Assembly: GCA_933228895.1 (NCBI GenBank)
Contig: OW121846.1
Span: forward strand, 113,043,054-113,107,053
Direction of reading: 5' to 3'
From: Platycnemis pennipes
Lineage: Eukaryota; Arthropoda; Insecta; Odonata; Platycnemididae
DNA: 64,000 bases
The notes beneath the pieces were generated by a model, which saw nothing but the letters and a program-made list of their open reading frames with translations, searched no databases and was not told where the DNA came from. Below are positions 22,501 to 34,500 of this stretch, piece after piece. How positions within the stretch are numbered: the first letter of the stretch is position 1; every line of letters starts with the position of its first letter. A program made the position numbers and the translations under genes.

Positions 22501-25500
22501 GATCGAAGTTGAAAAATCGAGTTTGGATCGAAACTCAAAGATCATGGCTCGATCTCGATTTCCTCGATCTTTGACTATTAAAACTCGATTTTCGATTTTA
22601 ATCGAAATCGATTTTTCCATCACTAGGCTTGTGGTGACGCTCCGTTATTTAGCAACTGGAAGGTCGTTGGAAGACTTGAAGTTTAGTGCTGCCATATCTC
22701 CGCAACTGTTATTAACAATAATACCAGAAACTTGTGAAGCTATTTACAACAGTCTGAAGGAATACAGAAAGGTAAGTACAAGAAATGCATAGTAAAATAT
22801 TTATTTATTACCATTAAAATAATTCCAAATTAAAATTTAATGAACTGTAAATTAATAATTACAATAAATTGCGTAAACAGGTATTGTATCATTGTTTGAA
22901 AAAATCACTAATTACATATTTTGATGATACTGAAGAGTAGAGTCTTGTTGAAATTCTTCAGTTACAAACAAATGTTGAGGATTTTGAAATGGGGTTTGGA
23001 GTGGAATATGCTGAGGAATTGATGTAATTTGTGGTGTTTGTGGTCTTTGAGTGGAACATGTAGAAGGGGAAGGAGTTCTGGGGTCTGAGGAATATTGAGT
23101 AAAGGTAGGGGAAACCGAAGAAGGTGAATGTTGAGGGCGCATAGGGTACTGAAAATGTATTTGCTGTGATGGATACAAATTAATGGAAGACAAAGGGGTA
23201 AGTTTGTTCATTTTCCCGTAAAAAATCACTTCAGCGAATAATTTTTCGGCAATAGCTCGTTGAGTTGCTTCGAGTTTCTGTAGTTGGATTCCCAGCGACC
23301 GACCGATGATGTCGCATTCGTTCTCCTGGGTTGATAACAGAGCTTGGACAGCGTCGATCATTTCTTCTTTTTTTTATCAAGACTTTTTCTAAATTTCTTT
23401 TTTTGTGGTCCTTCAACGGCTGGTGGTAAAAAAGTCGGCGTTGAGTCTGTTGAGGTTGAAGGAGGTTCTTCGCCTGGTTCACAAACGTCCTGAAAATAAT
23501 CATACGATTGTTTCATGTTTCAGTTGCCAACATGTGAAGAAGAATGGAAAGAAGTGGAAACAGATTTTCGTCAAAGATGGAACTTCGATCATGCGGTGGG
23601 GGCTGTAGACGGGAAGCATATCGCTGCTCAAAAACCGCCTGGGAGCGGATCCTTGTACTACAATATAAGAAATTTTTCAGTAAAATACTGTTTGCCATCG
23701 TTAACGCCAAGTATGAGTTCATGTATGTTAATGCTGGTACTAATCGATGCGTTTCAGATGCCACTATCCTCTATAACTCTCGCTTCAATAATCACCAGGC
23801 ACAAATAACTCTGTACCTTATGTATTCCTTGGCGATAGTGCGTTTGGGCTGAACAAACATTTCATGAAACCTTACCCACTTAGAAATATATCTCAAGACG
23901 AACGAATCTTCAACTACCGGCTTTCTCGTGCAAGGAGGGTGGTTGAAAATGCCTTCGGAATCTTAGCATCTAGATTTAGGGTGTTTCATCAACCAATTTC
24001 TTTGAGTGTTGAAAAGGTAGACATAATTATTTTAGCCTGTTGTGTTTTACACAATTTCTTATTGAAGAGAAACCACCGATACGTTAATGAATCATCATTT
24101 GATCGAGAGGATGTTGATAACATCTCATTTCAGCAAGGTGAATGGAGACAATTACCTTCACTGGTACCACATTGTCAATCTACCACGAGGGAACGATATG
24201 AAGACAGGAATAGAGTACGACAAATTTTAACAGATTATTTTAATAACGAAGGGAGTGTGACCTTCCAAGAACAGATGGTTAGAGTCGGTCTCTGAGTTTT
24301 GCATTCATAATATATACTTATAAGCACTTACGGTACGTGGAGTGTCGATTGTTTCGCCTTCTTCCTCCAACGTTTCTGTTCCACTAGATACCTGTGGTTT
24401 TTCTGTTAGAAAATTCAAGTATTGGTAGTACCATAGCTTAGGCACATACACATAGTCGCTAGCAGCCCCGGTAGTTTCACTTGCTGATACCTGTGGCGTA
24501 ATGATAGTGTAATAAATGTCATTGTTTCATTATATTTCACATTATATTGTATTCTATTCATTATCTTTTACAGTAATAATTATAACTACTGTGTTAACCT
24601 CAAAATTCATAGAATATTTACTAATAAAACGAATGAATGAAAAGATTATTTATCATTTCTTACCTTTTTTTCTTCTCTTTTATATGCTGTTTGCATATTC
24701 TCATGCTTCTTTTTGAGGGTTGATACCGTAGCATCGGGATGAGATGTTTTATAAATGCCAAGGAGGGCATTATAGGCCTCGTTCCTCCTATCCCGGTTAG
24801 CGTAATGCTCATTCTGCATGTCCCACAAACACCGGTATTGTCTCAAGCACTCCAACAATGCCACGGTCATTGTTTTTTCTTCATTCGACACTTGAGCCAT
24901 TGCTACACAAATCAACGCACAACCTCGAACGACCAAATCCAGGGGTAGACTGAGTTGGGTCGGGATCAGGAGTCGGCCGATAACGGTACACACGTTGCGA
25001 CGCCACAGAAATCGGGGTAGGGCGGTCGGCGGTTGGATGGTCTGTTTGGACCAACCACCCGACCGTCGGGTCCGACTGTTTTCGTCGGGCAACAGGCCTA
25101 CACACCCTCCAACCGTCGGCGCCAACGTAGTTGGTCCCGACAGTTGGGTGGTCTGGTCAGAACGTGTGTAGCGCCTTTAAAAAAAGAAGTAGACATCCAT
25201 GTAAGTCGAAACACCACAACTTACCCATCCATTTTTGAACCATTAGCAGTGCCATTTTCACAGTGGCAATTGGCGACGATTACAGAAAACGCCATATTTT
25301 AAGAGGCCATTAAGTTAACATAATATGACAAAGCCGAGAGTAACACAAATCCAATCATTCTTTCACTGTATATTTAAATCTAAAATACGTATAATTACCA
25401 AAAACTTCTTTTTTTGTTGTAATGGACAACAGGCATCCTCTATGGAGTAGATAATTAACTACACGTCGACTTAAGCGGGAAGGTCAAACTATGCCGAATA

Positions 25501-28500
25501 AAGACGTTGGTGCCAGATCACATCAGACTTTTTCACCATCACAATGATCAAATATCACCCATCGAATTATGTAACGTATTAAACTAGAGTGGCGTTCCGA
25601 ACACCTGTAGTTTGGCATCAACTCTTGTGCGTTTGGCAATGAGTCATGGGTCGTCACGCAGTTGAATCTGTCATGGCAACAGAAACGCAGAGAAACACAA
25701 GCATGTCACCGGCCGAACTAAACATCTACGTTACTTCGGATCTGCGTGAGTCAAGGACTTACTCCGCCACAGGTACATAGAATCCGCACAACTGGTATTC
25801 AAATCTTTAATCCATTGATTTGATCGAATCTTTGAATTCGATCGAATCCTTCAACCTTAGATTCCATCGAATCTCGAATCCATGGATTCGCCATGATTCG
25901 ACCAAACCTTCGAATCCCTGCTCCAACCCTAATTTTTATGCTTAATTTAGTACCATGTAAAATGATTAATTTAACCTTCCAATGATATGTCTTTTTTAAG
26001 CTGCTACTGGAATCTCTGGCTGTATTGTTAGGGAACAGAGATAGAGAGAAGCCTAAATGAACAAACCATCAACTTCAGTCCTACTTTGACAAGACTCATG
26101 CAAGTTAATTACAGCATTTCCCAGTCCACGCGATGCACAATGACTTTTAGTGTTAAGAGAAAAATAAGAAAATGGGATGCATGGGAACCTGAGGGCAATG
26201 CAAAAGTGTATGCATGAAAATGTAGCTTAATCTCTAGCGATGGGAAGCAAGACAATTATAAGGATCTGATGCTTTCCCGGCATATACTGGTAGTGAAGGC
26301 TGCTCGGGTGCTCCACCGGGTAATCTCCTCCATGGCTGCCGACGTTTCGGGGTACGAGTCGTACTCCATCATCAGGGCTGAATGTCGTGACTCGAAAAGT
26401 GGCCGCCTTATATAGCGGTGTCGGGGCCTCTAGTTCCCTCTGATTGGTCCTTGGGTTTAGCCAATCGGATGCTTCATAGGACAGGTCGCCAGGTGTTGCT
26501 AAGGGAGTAGCCACAGTCTCTATTCATGTTATTGTCCGCAAGCCGGATCTCTATGGCCTCCTTCGTAATCCTTTCCCAGTATTTCTTTTCTCGAGAGATG
26601 ATCTTCACCTCGTCCCAATGGATAGCATGGTTTTTGTGGATGCTATGTTCGGCCACCGCAGATTTTTCAGGTTGACATAGCCTGAAATGCCTTTTATGTT
26701 CTTTGATTCTGAATATACCAGATTCCCTGTGAATGCGGAGATATTTACTTGGGGGAAACTGGTAGCACAATTGCCATGAGAATCAAAGAGCATAAAAGGC
26801 ATTTCAGGCTATGTCAACCTGAAAAATCTGCGGTGGCCGAACATAGCATCCACAAAAACCATGCTATCCATTGGGACGAGGTGAAGATCATCTCTCGAGA
26901 AAAGAAATACTGGGAAAGGATTACGAAGGAGGCCATAGAGATCCGGCTTGCGGACAATAACATGAATAGAGACTGTGGCTACTCCCTTAGCAACACCTGG
27001 CGACCTGTCCTACGAAGCATCCGATTGGCTAAACCCAAGGACCAATCAGAGGGAACTTGAGGCCCCAACACCGCTATATAAGGCGGCCACTTTTCGAGTC
27101 ACGACATTCAGCCCTGATGATGGAGTACGACTCGTACCCCGAAACGTCGGCAGCCATGGAGGAGATTACCCGGTGGAGCACCCGAGCAGCCTTCACTACC
27201 AAGACAATTATACAATGCACTTTTGAGTGATAGTGTCTTATGGGCCATGAAATACCATAATTTCAAATTTTATGCCACCTTCACAATTTTGTTACTATGA
27301 TTTGAATGAATTTTTTGGAATGCTTCATTCCAAAATGTTAATAATAACAACCCTTAATTTTACTTGCCATTTTTAAAAACATTTCACACCTGAAATAGTG
27401 TCCCACAAATCACAAATCTTTTCCCGAGCATTACTTACTTCTTCCTTCCCAAAACAAGGCATTCTTCCAAAAAATTATTGGCTTTTATGAACTCCATCAA
27501 AGCCTGTCTTGAAGAATTCTCATAAACAGTTCCTAGAAAATTGCATAGATATGGTCTGGATGATAGTAGGTCCACTTCATCTTCTTGCAAATCAGGAAAT
27601 CCTCGGTATCTAAGAGGATAAAAAGAAAAGACATTATTTCATTTCATTTAACTTGCAGCAAGACTAAGACCAATGCATGGTACAACAGGTGTTGAAAATA
27701 TCAGTCAACCAACAAAGCTAGAAGGTCCATTCCATAGCAATTCAATCAAGTGAAATTCTAGATTTCTAATGCGTGATATTCCTTTCTACTCCTCTATACC
27801 TAAATGTTCCATCAGCAAACATAATGGTGAATTGGTAGTGAATTGCCCCCACTTTAGAGCCCTACACTTATCATCCAGAATTTTTTTAGATCTCCAGCAA
27901 TATAAAAACTATGAATTCCATCTATAGTGTATTTCCTGTACCTGCTTGACGTGTCTTATACACTTGCATGTATTATTACTGTGCATTGTGTCTTTCGGAT
28001 AAATAAATAATACAATACGAGTCATCACAATCTAACATTTTCAAGACCATCATATTTGGCTGGCTGTGTAGTAGCATAGGTCAGAAGATAACATGCAGCA
28101 GTTTTTTCCATTGTTTTGGTTGAAAGAAAAGCAAAATGGGTTGTTGTTGTGCACCCAACTGTGCCAATAGCTCCAAAAAGGCTTTCATGTTTTTCCTTCC
28201 CCTCAAATTCCCAAGAGAAGAGCAAAATGGTTGCAAATGTGCCAGAGGGCACATGAAAGGAAATTTTCCAGGCAAATGAAAGTATTATTATTATCTACAC
28301 AGATTTTAAAGCAGCTTTTGATACTGAGAGCACTAATCACAAATTCAATAATTGCGACCTAGCCGCAAATAATCACTAAGTTGAGTAGCTTAATACACAT
28401 GGTATAAGTGGTATGAATTAAGGCATGTAGTTATATCTTTTGAACACGATGTTACTTCCAGCTCTTAAAATGCTTCACTCTCTAGATACTCCAAAGACTT

Positions 28501-31500
28501 CAATGATTTGCTGGTATTAAGGGCACCATTCTTAATACCAGCACAGTCCTTCCAATTCTTGAACAGGGGTCTGTAGTGTGGAATCTAAATTATGATTTCA
28601 TTATACACAGGCTCAAAAATGCCTCAAGTTTTTGTTAGGATGGTGGCTAAGATACAGGGTAATAATACAGCATCGACTACATATCAAGACATTTAGGATG
28701 CACTGGACTTAAGAACTTTGTCCTGCAGACGTATCCAAACTGATATTTTATTTTTGTGAAGAATTAAAACAATTCAATATGTGCTCCCAAGTAGTTGGAG
28801 CTAGTTCCCATATGGATCCCCACCCCATTCACTCGTAATAGGGAAATTTTTTTCAGACGTTTCTTTAAGTATAATTATATGTATCACAGTCCTACAGCCA
28901 GGATAGCAAGGGAAGCTAATTCTACACCCTTTGTATTGACTTTTTTAATTCTAGTTTAGAATCATTCAAACACTTACTGCATAGATCTCATCATTATTCT
29001 TTTCTTTTGTATCCCATGCTCATTGTATCACATACTGCAGTTTTTACATGCAATTTATTTCCAGTGATTGACCTGTTTAAGAGTAACTTGACCTGGTTAA
29101 CGAGTACTCTGTTTAATAATTGTGGTTTGTAGCCCATATTTTGTACCAGACCCTTTGGCAACTTGGAACAATAAATAAACACTTCTATCTTTGAAATTAC
29201 GATAATTTAACAACTTCATTCCCCAATTTGCAGGGTTTCCTGTTGATATTTGGACAGTCTTAACCCTTTCGCGCCGGAGTCCAACGCAGGAAAATGCTTG
29301 CCTTCTCACGGGTTCCTCTAGAATATTTTTCCACTCCCTGTACGGAGCTCTCTTGAAGCAAGGCTTCGAGCAGGTATGTCTTTCCCCCGCTTTGGGACCG
29401 GACCCAGCGGGGTTCCCGACCCTTTCCTCGGCCACTGACCAGAGATTATCTTCGCCCTTTTCCAAATGAGAACCCACCTCGGCTTCTGTCCGCGGTCAAC
29501 TATTTTTAATTCAGTGATTTTTGTTAAATAAATAATAGTAAGACTTTAACTGGGGGTTAATACACAAATAAATTCCTGTTGTTATAAATACCATTTAGGG
29601 ATTTTAAACGAAATTCTAATGTTAATATTAAGATATTTAGACAATAGACATAATATCAATGGTTACAATAATAATTATTTCTGTTGTTTCGCAATAGAAG
29701 ACGTCCGCGCATAATCCAACCATACCCGTGTTTTATATAAAAGCACATGCACTTTTTGGTGCTATACCTTCATCAGGAAATATTTTTATGTAAATATATT
29801 CGCAATGGTAGCGCGATATAGATTTTTCTGCCTAGCAATTATTTATTGTATCTCCCAATATTCCATCACGCACGCATGCGGTTTTCTTCTAGTTTTAACA
29901 TAAATGATTACAACATAATTATCACTCTTAGCCACATTACACAGAATAAATTTGAATGCTGAACACCAAAAAGATTCAGTTACAAGAAATTAAAGTTTAT
30001 TGACTGCTAATAAATTAGCATAAACCATACCCTTCAGCGGGATTTTCAACCTATAATGTAGATATAATAGATTTCGCGGTATGTTGTGTGGTATTACCAT
30101 TACAGTTGTTTTCCAATATATGTTCATAAACAAGTAAAACGGAGAGAAAAATATCGGTACTACCTTATCGTCAAATCATAAAAAAACATACGTCTTTGTT
30201 CCTTATTGCAATGAAAAATTCTCCAAAATCGATTTGAATCTCATTGACAGGTGAACTCTGTTAATAATAACGTTAGAGTTCCGTTTAAAATTTCTAGAGA
30301 TTCAAAAAAACATAAGGAATTAACTTCTGGAACTTAATAATGCGATTTAGACACAAATATGATTTTGGTTTTTCAAATGCATAAACAAAAAAGTGACCGC
30401 GAACAACTGCCGAGGGTGAGGCTCGCGCTGTGAAGAAGGGTCGAGATAATCCCCGCCTCGAAGCCGAGGAAGGGTCTTCAGACCCGCGAGGAAGGGTCCT
30501 TTATGACACCTTGGACCTATTCTGCCTACCTGACCCCAGCGACGTTTTAAGACGCCCTTCGTTCTCTTGCGTAGAAAAATCTGCGGCGTTTATAAACGGC
30601 CTTCGTTCACAGGAGTGAAAAATCTGCGGCGTTTATAAACGGCGTTCGTAGCGAAAGGGTTAAGACTACATATTGTCCATGTGCCTCTACATGCTCCTAC
30701 TGATGTCTGGAAGAGTAGTATACAACAATAATGCAAAACATTGTTTTGGTTAACATCACCCATTGACTCAAGTAACATTAATTGCAAATGAAGAGTTCAG
30801 ACATAAGTACCTCCCAAACTCCTGTGTTGCCTAAATATTTATGTTGGGCATAATATTTACTGCATATAAATGCTGCTTTTTCAATTTGAAAAAGTATGTT
30901 TTGATGAATCACACTAACCTGTACGCAATATTCCTTGGATAATAAAGATGGTAATTTAAGTGAATACCATTGTGTAGTTATTTTTGATGTTAGGTGATGT
31001 ACAGGTGTTTAGCTCTGAACACATTAAATGCTTATGAATGACAGTGAATAATGGCTTTTCATTTTTTGAGTTGCTGCATAGGCTATGCAATTGGTGCTAT
31101 TCAGCTGGAGGTACTGCCTTATCACCCTCATTTTAAATGAGTTGTATACCTTGCCATAAATTTTCTCAGTAAATGTAACAAGCTGCCTCCACATGCCATC
31201 ATTCCTATGATTACCATTTGTATATTATCTCATCGTAAATCAGGCAGGCTTAATTTAACCACTGTGTAGTGTGTCATATTAGTGATGCAGGAGTTGCTGC
31301 CTAATCACTCTCACTTTAATAAAGCTGTGCACCTCACAAAATATTTCTCAAATGTAGCAGACTTGACTCCACTCCCGGTCATTCCTTTGATGCCACTTGT
31401 GTGTTAATGTCATTGTAAATGAGGCAGAATTAATTTAACCATTATGAAGTGTCATATTAGCATTGTCTCTCGGGATTTAAGTAAAATTGTACTATTTCCA

Positions 31501-34500
31501 AAACTCTGATTGCTTTGCTTAGCCTTAAAAGAAACCACTTGCAAACCATGATTTTGTAGTTAATACCAATATCATTCCCCATAGTCATTGTGCATAGGAA
31601 CCTTATCTATGAGGCATTTTACTGAGTACATCATTTCTCCCATCCCCCAGAGCTAACAGAGTATATATCCAATTGAAAGGCTTTTGTAGGGAAGACTATG
31701 GGGAGTCTCTCACATTATATTTATTTCTGCTCATTAGATGATGCTGTGCTATGCATACCTAATGCGAGTTGATCTTCATGGTACACATTTGCTACTTGAA
31801 TTTGCAGGTGTTATAATAAATCTTATGCCTTTTTGTATCAAGAGAAGTGTTCTTCGCATTTCATTGTCATTCAATAAGCTTCATATTACATTCTTCATTT
31901 CCATCATTTTCATACATTTCATGGTAAGCACATTACTAGTTTAATGCTCCTGCTAATTCCAGACAAGGTCTCTTTAACATATGATCACCTAAAATGCTCC
32001 ACATATCACATATACATACAAAAATAAAGATTGCTGCCCTTCTCCCCATTACGCTTAATGGGGACTAAGGTCTGTAAATGGCAGACTTTGCAATTCCCAC
32101 AGTGGAAGTGTAAGCAACGACCTCGTGATGGAGTAGTGCTGAGAGTGCAATCCATAAGACTGTCTTGTAATCTATTCCAATGCCATTTATTCAATTTTCT
32201 GTTGCACTATCAACCCAATTGCATATGCCTGATTGCTGCTGCCCTCTTGAGCTAATTATAAAATCAAATTCAATGTATTACTAAAGAACATACAGGTACA
32301 AGGTCTTAGGAAAACCATGGTGCTAAGGGTGGAATTAAAGATGATGTGAATGGGATAAAAAAAACCAGAAATTAAAGCCAGCTTGTTTACAAGAGGCTGA
32401 GAATACGTGTCTACACAAATAATGACCGTTAGACTTGAGTATGAAATGAAAGAATAATTAAAGTTCTTTTTTCCGCTTGTGCAAATACTTCCTCCTAAAT
32501 ATGTAGTGACAAATCAGGAAAAATCAACATCAAAAGATAGTGATGATATGATACTATACTTCATAGTCCCTTGGGCAAAACCATACACAATGACACAAAA
32601 AAATGCAATGCTGGTGATCATGTTGGTGGTGGCTAGAGTAATGGCCTCCCATCCTGAGAATATGGGTACAAATCCCAGCACTGGCCGATTTTTTATTGTT
32701 ATACTGGTCCTTTTTTGAGTGACTTGAGGAGAGCACTTCAAGGCCTGTCTGTCGGATGGGACGTTAAGCCATGGTCCCCTAGGCACTTGTAGAGAGCAGG
32801 CTACTGCCAATGCAGAGTTTCTCTCCACCCTTCCTCTGTACCCTGACAACTCTTCACCTTTACCCAGTTACCCACCTATCCTCTCTGGTGCAAACAACCT
32901 CAGTTGTCAATCGCCTCCCCCAAATAACAACAACAATGAATGCAACACCCTCACCATGATAAAGGGAGGAATTATCCAGCAGTGGCTCTGCTTGAATATT
33001 TCTGTAGGAAGGGATTAGGAAGAAGCTTGGAAGAGTATCATGGAGTAAATAAATTTCTTTCTAAGAAAGAGCCCTATGGGACCTTGAGTGAGGCATCAGG
33101 GGGTTGCCTTGGAATGGCGGAGGGGATCTCAGTCCACATCCCTCTCGGCACTTCTTCTCGAGTTACAGTGAAAAAAAATTGGAAAAAAAGATTGCCGGAA
33201 AACCTAGGCAACAGAGAGCACTACTGGATAAATGCGGCCAGCATCATCTGCCATGCACTCTCAGAAAGCTCACAAATTAGTACTCGAGTGATAAGAATTC
33301 ATTTGGATGCAGACCCTCAAATCAAGATGCTCAGAGAAAATAATTTGCCATGTGGACCAGCTCCTTGTTGGGAAAAAATAATAGCTCACAAAGCACAGGC
33401 AAAAAAGAACTCTAGAATGAGAGCTGAAAGCATTAGCTTGCAGATGTCCTCCAAAACCATTGATTCAGACTGTAAATGATAATAAGTAAGTAATAATACA
33501 CTTTTCTTTATTTAATCTGCAAATTTAAGACTTTGAAGTCCTTCCCTTATATATTGGACAGCACAAACATCCATGCCCTGGGCCATAAAATTCTTCCCTG
33601 AAGTGACTCAAACTCCTAACCCTGGGATCGACATGTGAGGGATTTACCCCATGACCGTCAGGGACCAGCAAAAAAATAAGAACTAAGCATGAAAAGACTG
33701 GAACTCAAGATGGATGACCAAATCTAAAAAAAAAAAACATTTCTACAGAAATTTTCCAATTACATCAATTCTAAGCTACATTTTATTATTTACAAATAAA
33801 ATAATGCTATTCAAGAAATATTGAAACAAAATCATAGCCAAAAATGATGAGCCTAAAAAATTTCATTTAGTGGGTAAGATTGTAGGGAGATGTTCACAGT
33901 GTTTGATTGTAAATTAATTTGGTAAAAATGTTAACTGTTTTGGCACCTCCGCTGGTCAATAGGCATTTACTCCACAACTCTGCTTCTTGATACCCCTCTT
34001 CAACCTAACCCTACCTACTTTCCTCATTTTCTAGTGTGTGCCAGTGACACCAACTTTGGTTTCTACTATAAGAGGTATGGAAAGCTGTAGAAGGACATCA
34101 CATGGAAGATAAGGATCAGGGTTAAAATTGTATCACTGCCTAAACCTACTCACTGATCCACACCCCCTCCCTCTCTCATCCTTTCTCCCCAACCTCCAAC
34201 ACTCTCTCAGCCAAGTTGTATATGAAAAAACTTTCCATAAAAATCTTCATGGAGTTACCCATAGAAAATGCACAATAGCAGAATTACACAGTGTAAAAAA
34301 ATCATTTACCTTGACTGGGATTCAAACTTGGAGCCCCCTCATTTCCCATCTGGATGCTTTAACCAATTGAGCGACCAAGACATCTGGGTCAAGGTATCAA
34401 TGGTTCCGCATTAGAGTCCCAGTCTAGGTGAATTATTTTTTCTGATTATGATTCAATTCTTGGCGGAGCCTGTAACGGAGCCTGGCGGAGGACACATTCC

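Larger units (their letters stand above)
21496..24292 (+). pseudogene. Harbinger transposase (DDE_Tnp_4), disrupted
   Basis: Exon 1 starts MAPHFSKHQKIGL at 21496. It is split by a hAT after ISAEERL and resumes at 22626 with TLRYLATGRSLEDLKFSA, ending at 22771 (donor GTAAGT). Exon 2 starts at 23524 after TTTCAG with LPTCEEEWKEVETDFRQRW. The catalytic triad is still readable: D in HAVGAVDGKHI, D in FLGDSAFGLN, and E in RRVVENAFGILASRFRV. Two frameshifts (about 23690 and 23805), probably with a small deletion, break exon 2. The protein ends EQMVRVGL at about 24292. The transposase would need its MADF partner for nuclear import and DNA binding, as known for the superfamily. Confidence 0.88.
21318..25177 (+). 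mobile_element. PIF/Harbinger transposon, near-complete
   Basis: An 18-bp TIR AAGGCGCTACACACGTTC is matched perfectly by the inverted right end and flanked by the 3-bp target TAA (21315-21317 and 25178-25180), the Harbinger signature. It carries the two expected genes: a DDE transposase on plus (21496-24292) and a MADF/BESS-type DNA-binding partner on minus (24900-22912). An 842-bp hAT has inserted in the first transposase exon. Subterminal regions carry CCCGAC/GTCGGG repeats. Confidence 0.95.
21156..25575. mobile_element. Long-TIR DNA element (~160-bp arms) enclosing the Harbinger
   Basis: The left arm (21156-21314) is an inverted copy of the right arm (25416-25575). Shared blocks include GGTGATATTTGATCA, GTGATGGTGAAAAAGTCT, TAGTTTGACCTTCCC, ATCTACTCCATAGA and CCTGTTGTCCATTACA. 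Interior sequence (25181-25415) is non-coding. The Harbinger at 21318-25177 sits just inside the left arm, so this is the oldest layer of a three-level nest. No target duplication is clear. Confidence 0.75.
26261..27199. mobile_element. Palindromic Penelope-like element (PLE) insertion
   Basis: Two ~430-bp arms (26261-26708 inverted, 26778-27199 direct) are near-perfect inverted copies around a ~70-bp spacer. A 13-bp duplication CAAGACAATTATA flanks the insertion (26248-26260 and 27200-27212). Each arm carries the C-terminal coding end of a PLE plus the downstream non-coding part with a hammerhead-like core. The right arm stops about 27 bp short of the left arm's outer end. Inverted partial copies and variable-length target duplications are characteristic of Penelope elements. 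Confidence 0.85.
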
